A stretch of DNA of 64,000 nucleotides from Undaria pinnatifida. Lineage: Eukaryota > Sar > Phaeophyceae > Laminariales > Alariaceae. The stretch is from contig JABAKD010000011.1 in the NCBI GenBank assembly GCA_012845835.1, positions 10,912,381 to 10,976,380 on the forward strand, read 5' to 3'. Under the pieces are notes generated by a model. It saw only the letters and a program-made list of their open reading frames with translations. It was not told where the DNA came from and did not search any database. Position numbers and translations under genes: made by a program. Shown piece by piece: positions 58,999 through 64,000 of this stretch. The number at the start of each line of letters is the position of its first letter. The stretch's first letter is position 1.

Positions 58999-59614
58999 GG
59001 TCTTATTAACACAACATCTCTTCCTCCAGAAGTCACGGATTCACCAACAGCTTTGGTCTACGCATACCCCTTTCTGGAAGTACTCTGGCGCTAATCATCT
59101 GATCGTAGTACCTTCCTAACTTTAGTTGATCGGCCAAAGGGGTTGCGCTTACTTTCCCTACAGCAATAGAGATAGACTCGAATTCGGTTTCACTATCCGC
59201 TGCTACACTCGGCTTGACTTCGCCGCTTCGAACTCGCATTTCTTCCGGGGGCCTATTCCAGTGATCCATACGGTTCGGACGGCCACAACTCGGCATGGTG
59301 CTCGGCACAACGGGTTGTGTAAAAAGGGAGGACGCAGAATTAATGCTCGGCGGAGATCTGGGGTAATTACTTCCAACACTACCCGGAAGGCAACTAATAT
59401 TTGAATCCCCACCCTCACCGTTCTTAAACAGATGGCGTTCTGCTTCTTGGCCAGGAATTGCAGTGTGCAATACAGTTCCGACCGAATTTTCATGTTTCGC
59501 CGCCGCAGGCTGATGTTCCCTGACGACGCGCTTCCTTGCTCCACCTGCAGAGGAGAGCGAGGGAAGAGACGGCCGCAATGCTTCCGGCGCGGGGGCCAAC
59601 CTACCGTTGCCATT
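58999..59614 (-). other. Deleted pol segment
   Basis: Protease, reverse transcriptase and RNase H should lie here. Only a Ser/Pro-rich frame (59599-59033) is present, with no DTG/DSG, YxDD or RNase H signature. It ends with a stop just before the integrase-side frame. Confidence 0.65.
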
Positions 59615-62600
59615 TCATGTATTTCTACGATTTTTCTCGCGGCGGGTCTGCGCCCATTGACACAAGCGCTGTTGCCAACGGCGCCATCTCTTTTCAGCCT
59701 CATCTGGGGTACCATCACCAACAGCAGGATTAATTAATTCGGAGCGATTCATTTTTTTTTTCGGACATTCTCTAGCGAAATTATTCTCATTAACACAGTT
59801 GAAACAGTGTGGCCCATATAATGCGCGGGCAGCACCACGCTCTTCTGGAGATTTGAACAGCACATAAAAAGGAGGGTCTTATTATTACGTCCGAACCCAC
59901 CCCGTTCCCTCATGATGGCATGGATACGCCCAAATTCCTTACGCTTGTCCTCGAAATAGTCTCCCTCGACCGACATTATCCCGCCGTGCGGCCTACCACG
60001 AGAGGCGTGGTGGTATACCCTACTGCTATTATTGTGCGTTCCCCCCTGACAAACGCACTGACGCGGTCGCACGCATCTGGTTGAGGGCAAGGTCTTCCAA
60101 AGACCCCATGAGCTCATCTACACTGTTGAACGGCAAAGTTCGTAAATTCCTTCCCGCAAAAATTTGAGCACCCAAACCCGCAAACTGATCGTCAACCCCA
60201 GTTTTAATGGCTATTTGTAGAGTGCCATCTTCTGGAGCAACACTCCCCACACACCGCACGTTTCCCAATAACAACCTCAACTCAGACAGGTACGTACTAA
60301 AAGGCGTTCCTGCCAGGACAACCAAGTTTTGCAATGCCTCCATAACTGCTGCAGGTGTCGCTGTACTCAGATGCCTACATAAAATCCGTGTATAACGTGC
60401 TGCAAAACGTCCGGACCTGACCGTCCAGAATCTTGGAGCCGTCCTCCTTGTGCGAACGCATTGGACACCATACCCTTTAGCGCCGACACCTGGGGAGCGG
60501 TGGGACGAACAGCACGAAGAACGTGGCGCTCGATGCATTTTTCTCAACGTTTTGTCCATGATATGGGGTGGAAATCATCACACGCGAGACGGAGGCTGGA
60601 CACGGCATCACGCAAGGCTGACGTGAACTGTACCAAGTCAAAGACGTTGTTGGTAGAACTAAACGGAATAGGGGGTATGGGCATCAATACACGTGTATCC
60701 ATACGCGCATATGCCTTTCGCGTCGCGGTTGTTGTAAACTGGTCAGGTCATCATCCGGCTGGGTCTAAACAACTGGCGGAGCTACGATCGATACTGTTGG
60801 AGCAACATTACCAGCGGAATTCGCATTTGCACTAACAGTCACGGGTTCAGTCACCACAACAGAGACAACCCCGAGCCCCGAATCAGCCATATTACGCCAA
60901 TCTACCCCACCAGCCGGGAAAAAATCGTGACCAGGAACACAACGCCCAGTATCACCGTGACCTCCATCATAACCCGACTCAACAGTGCCACCTGTACTCG
61001 GACCACCACCCATAACACCACCTGCTATAGGGGCTCCTCCCGCCACAGCACTACCACCAATACCCTCACTACCAACGCCACCCTCCAAAACACCAACTAC
61101 CCTTCCCGCTACTCCACCCAACTCGTCGCACCTCTTGAGCCTTGCCCCCTGGCACCTCGGTGACCTTGGTGATGCTGGCCATAATGCTGGGCATGGAACC
61201 GGTCGACACGGGAACCCCTGGTGTGGTGGCTCCCTTTGTGTCCTGGTCCGGAGAAATTTGCATTTCTCCTTTTCGGGCCATCCGTCAGGTGCTGTGGAGG
61301 GGGTAACTGCGGCGGGGGAGCGGGCCCGGCCGGAGTCTTGGAAATGGTGGGAGCCGACGAAGACGACCCCCCCCCCGCCGGTGGCGTTGGCGGGGTTTCC
61401 CCCATGCATGCAAGCACCATCCCATGGATGTCCAGGTGGGACATCCCCGGGGAAGACGCTTGAACCATCTTGTAGAGCTCTATCTGGCGCCTCATACGCG
61501 CTACCACCGGGTCGTCACCCACTACCTCGGGCCCCACCGCAACAGGTGTAGATGTAAGTGCCGTGGTAGTTGTCGCGGGCGCGGGAGGCGGCCTTGGAGG
61601 AAGCGAAACAGCAGGTGCCGACGGAGTAGCAGCAGGTGCAGAAATCGTCGCGGTCACTGTTGATGGGGTCACCCGTAAGGCAGCGGCGGCTGATGCCGCA
61701 GACGAACGAGCGTCTCTGCTGCTGCCTACGCCGACGATGCAGCAACAGACGAAGAGGGTGCGGATGCCGCCATGTCACGCGCCAGGCCTGCCCGGGCCTC
61801 AACATGGCGCTGAGAGGGTGTCCATTCCCTCCTTGGCAAGATAGGCTTGCCAACCGCGTCTGCAGCACAGACCGCCGGGACGCGCGCTGCTTTCCGTTGC
61901 GCCCGTTTGGCGTTTGTTTCCGCCGTTGCTGCTGCCACTGCCGCGGCGGCTCGGTCAAGAAGTGTCTTCTGCCGTTTTTCGTCCGCCACGGCCCGGCGCA
62001 ACAGATCGTTTGTGGTTGCGTAAATGCCATCATAGGCGGCTTTGTTTTCACTTTTCCTCGCCTCCTGTACCCGGACCTGCGCCGCCAACGTCTGTGATAT
62101 GTCCCTTTCCTTCTGGGCCCCCCGCTGTAAGACAATGTCCTGAAGTTGGCGCTCGTAGTCCCGACGCTCCCGGGCAAGGCGACGGTGCGTGGCCTCCAGG
62201 GCCGCCAGGTCGGGAGAGGCCTCCACCTGTCGAGTTTTAGCCGCAGCGAACTCAGCAGCAGCACGGTCGACCTCTGCGCGAGATCGCGATGCCTCGTGTT
62301 GTAGTTCCGGAACCTTCTGCTTCGCGGCGCGTGAGGAACGTCCGCGGGAACGACCGGGGGAAACCAGACAAGTAAATCGGTTAGCGGTGGCCACGGCGGG
62401 ACGCGGCCAGGCCTCCGGGGACGCCGGCGCAGTCTACATGAACCACTACCTTAGCCGGTGAACCCGAATCAGAGTCCGAGTCTGAGTACACAGGGGATTC
62501 TGTGCTGAAACTTCCTATGGAGCGCGCGTATTGTTCATCGGCTGCTTCCTGCACCGCCCGTTCGGCCGCGTTGGCGGCATTCAATTCCGCCTGGACGGCG

Positions 62601-63869
62601 CGGGCTAACATCTCACCCGTCTGGTAGCTGCTACGCGTGACAGCTACGGGGGGCGCCACAGCTGCTCCCCCAACCTCTTTGGGCTCTACCTTCACCCTGT
62701 GAGTGCGACCATCTTGTACTACCACGGGCACGATGGCCCCACCTGGCCCTGCGGCCGTGGTTACCACGTTCGCGTTCGAATCGAAACCAACTGCCCGCAT
62801 GCGATCTTCATGCGACCAACCCAATCGTAAAGACAACATGCTCAAGTCCGCAACGTCTGATCCCGACGGCGGACGACCCAACTCAGTCAAGGCTCTTACC
62901 GTGTCACCAGGCTCCCACAGCAGGAGGCGCGGAGGCAGCAACTGGTCCAGGCGCCGGGCCCTTCCCATCAGGCCAGGGGGGGACGACGGGGGAGGGCGGG
63001 GTGTCGTTCCCTCCCTTCCCTCCCTTCCCAGGCGGGGAGGACGGGCGGGCTTCGGGTGATTTGGCTGCGGCCACATCCCGGTACGACATAAAACGCACAG
63101 GAAAATCCAGGAGGAATTTTGGTGACAACGACATTGGTGGGGGTGTCGGGATGGGGTGTGACGAGAGTCCCTCAACATGCGAGGAAGGACTACCCTGACC
63201 CGAATGATTTCTACCGTCACTACTCCCGTGGCGAGCACGTTGCTTGCTCGGCAAAAAGTCCGCAAAGCTGCGGGCGGAAGGGCGTGGTAAATCTTTTTGG
63301 GACGAAAAATTGCGTACACCAGGGGTTTGCTTACTCGCTTTTTGAGACGAAAAAATGCGTACGCGAGGACTTTGCTGACTCGTAGTGGCAGGCGGCCCGC
63401 TACCGTGTTGCATGACCGTACTGGTGCGATGCGCGGCAACACTACCATCATGACTGCGAGGGACGTATCGAGGCGACCACAGGCCCATACTCAGCGCAGT
63501 ATCCGATAGAGCAAGAGAAGGAGTAGGCGACGAGGCAGCACTAGACGGTGAAACATTATTTTGCATCATGCTACGCGTGGCTGCTTCTTGGTCAGATGCG
63601 CTACTCGTTTCATGGCGACGATAATGCTCACGGCCCTCCCAACCAGCGACCGTATTATCCGTAGGTATCGACGGGCTACCGCGGGTACTCCCACCCGATG
63701 ACCCAGGGTCAACCCCCTGAGCACACCCGACAGCGTCACGCGCCTGCGCGCGCGCCGCCCTACGTTGAGACCTTGTACGAGGAACGCTAACAGACAGGTC
63801 TACCCCCTGCCGATGAGCGTCCCTCCCCTTCCCGAAACTCTGCTTACCCATTTTGGTGGCAGAAGGCAT
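59615..63869 (-). pseudogene. Gag region, spread over several frames
   Basis: The first ATG (63869) lies 50 bases inside the 5' LTR boundary. Frame 63869-62904 is Ser/Pro-rich. Reading moves to another frame near a G7 run at about 62975, where a one-base indel is likely. 62394-61726 is a strong coiled coil (Ala/Arg/Gln/Glu heptads). 61672-60765 is Pro/Gly-rich. 60559-60029 is capsid-like (FSTYLSELRLLLGNV, LEDLALNQMR). 59863-59749 has a zinc-knuckle-like CFNC...ARECP in which the usual His is Asn (codon 59780-59782). Size and coiled coil are larger than a simple gypsy gag, so it may include an extra element-specific protein. Confidence 0.65.
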
Positions 63870-63918
63870 GATCTCCGCGATGAACCGAGAAGGACACAGA
63901 ACTGCTCGACGACGCCGT

Positions 63919-64000
63919 TGAAAGGATAAGGAGTGCTCGCTGACTCCTTTGCAGATGCTGATGTGTGCTGGTTGCTGGTGTTCGTGGTGTCAGTACAGTG
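63919..64000 (-). repeat. 5' LTR of the gypsy-type element, partial
   Basis: The first 82 bases of the downstream LTR copy, identical to 55306-55387. The remainder lies outside the window. No TGG-type primer-binding site was found immediately inside it. Confidence 0.9.

Larger units (their letters stand above)
55306..64000 (-). mobile_element. Defective Ty3/gypsy-type LTR retrotransposon, runs off the right edge
   Basis: Order on the - strand: partial 5' LTR (63919 to edge), gag region (63869 to 59615), an unassigned segment (59600-59000), integrase (58998-57169), a 3' tail with one unknown frame (56920-56435), polypurine tract and 3' LTR. The gag-to-integrase gap is about 0.6 kb, too small for protease, reverse transcriptase and RNase H, and no YxDD is seen. 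Many frame changes occur. Copies with intact genes elsewhere in the genome are presumed. Confidence 0.85.

Noticed and set aside
1-64000. CRISPR arrays, operons, restriction or phage-defence systems
   Set aside because: Repeats are simple-sequence or transposon-derived, genes have introns, and no prokaryotic system genes were seen.

Overview
The window looks like nuclear DNA of a brown alga (Ectocarpus-like stramenopile). This is an inference from intron-rich genes with GT-AG introns of 0.18-2.8 kb, GC-balanced coding exons, and a dense load of LTR retrotransposons, fold-back elements, tRNA-derived SINEs and simple-sequence arrays. No database search was possible. There are no bacterial-style operons, rRNA genes or CRISPR arrays.

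Two conserved genes occupy the first third and converge tail to tail, 204 bp apart. On the + strand (about 2.7-11.5 kb) is translation initiation factor eIF2B subunit delta, rebuilt as ten exons of about 428 codons. On the - strand (19.06-11.69 kb) is a PP2A B''-type (PR72/PPP2R3) regulatory subunit, eight exons and 651 codons, with two EF-hands and an N-terminal linker rich in Ser-Pro. All the internal junctions modelled keep frame. The eIF2B introns hold a 1.06-kb fold-back element and a tRNA-like SINE. PP2A intron 1 holds degenerate tandem repeats.

From about 19 to 49 kb I find no convincing host gene. The stretch is layered repeats: pieces of a multi-module element (20.5-26.2 kb), two GACCC pentamer arrays (21.7 and 23.1 kb), several local duplications (26.3-30.3 and 34.9-35.6 kb), a degenerate Ty1/copia element with LTRs at 31.42 and 34.21 kb and an internal palindrome, a GAGCAC array (37.1 kb), copies of a fold-back family (40.2, 42.0 and 47.3 kb) and a 1.29-kb hexamer/trimer array (40.66-41.95 kb) lying inside one of those copies.

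At 49.68-52.13 kb on the - strand is an unrecognised multi-exon gene with a Cys-rich, zinc-ribbon-like N-terminus. One of its exons has decayed tandem copies in the adjacent intron. After more duplicated repeats and a cluster of four tRNA-derived units (53.05-53.55 kb), the last 8.7 kb is a Ty3/gypsy-type element on the - strand. It has a 3' LTR (55.31-56.05 kb), a broken integrase, no visible reverse transcriptase and a multi-frame gag; its 5' LTR runs off the right edge. The 82 visible bases of the two LTRs are identical although the coding region is defective.

I found no clearly new biological system. The most unusual items are the recently moved but defective gypsy element, the simple-sequence array expanded inside a transposon, and the exon-duplicating Cys-rich gene.
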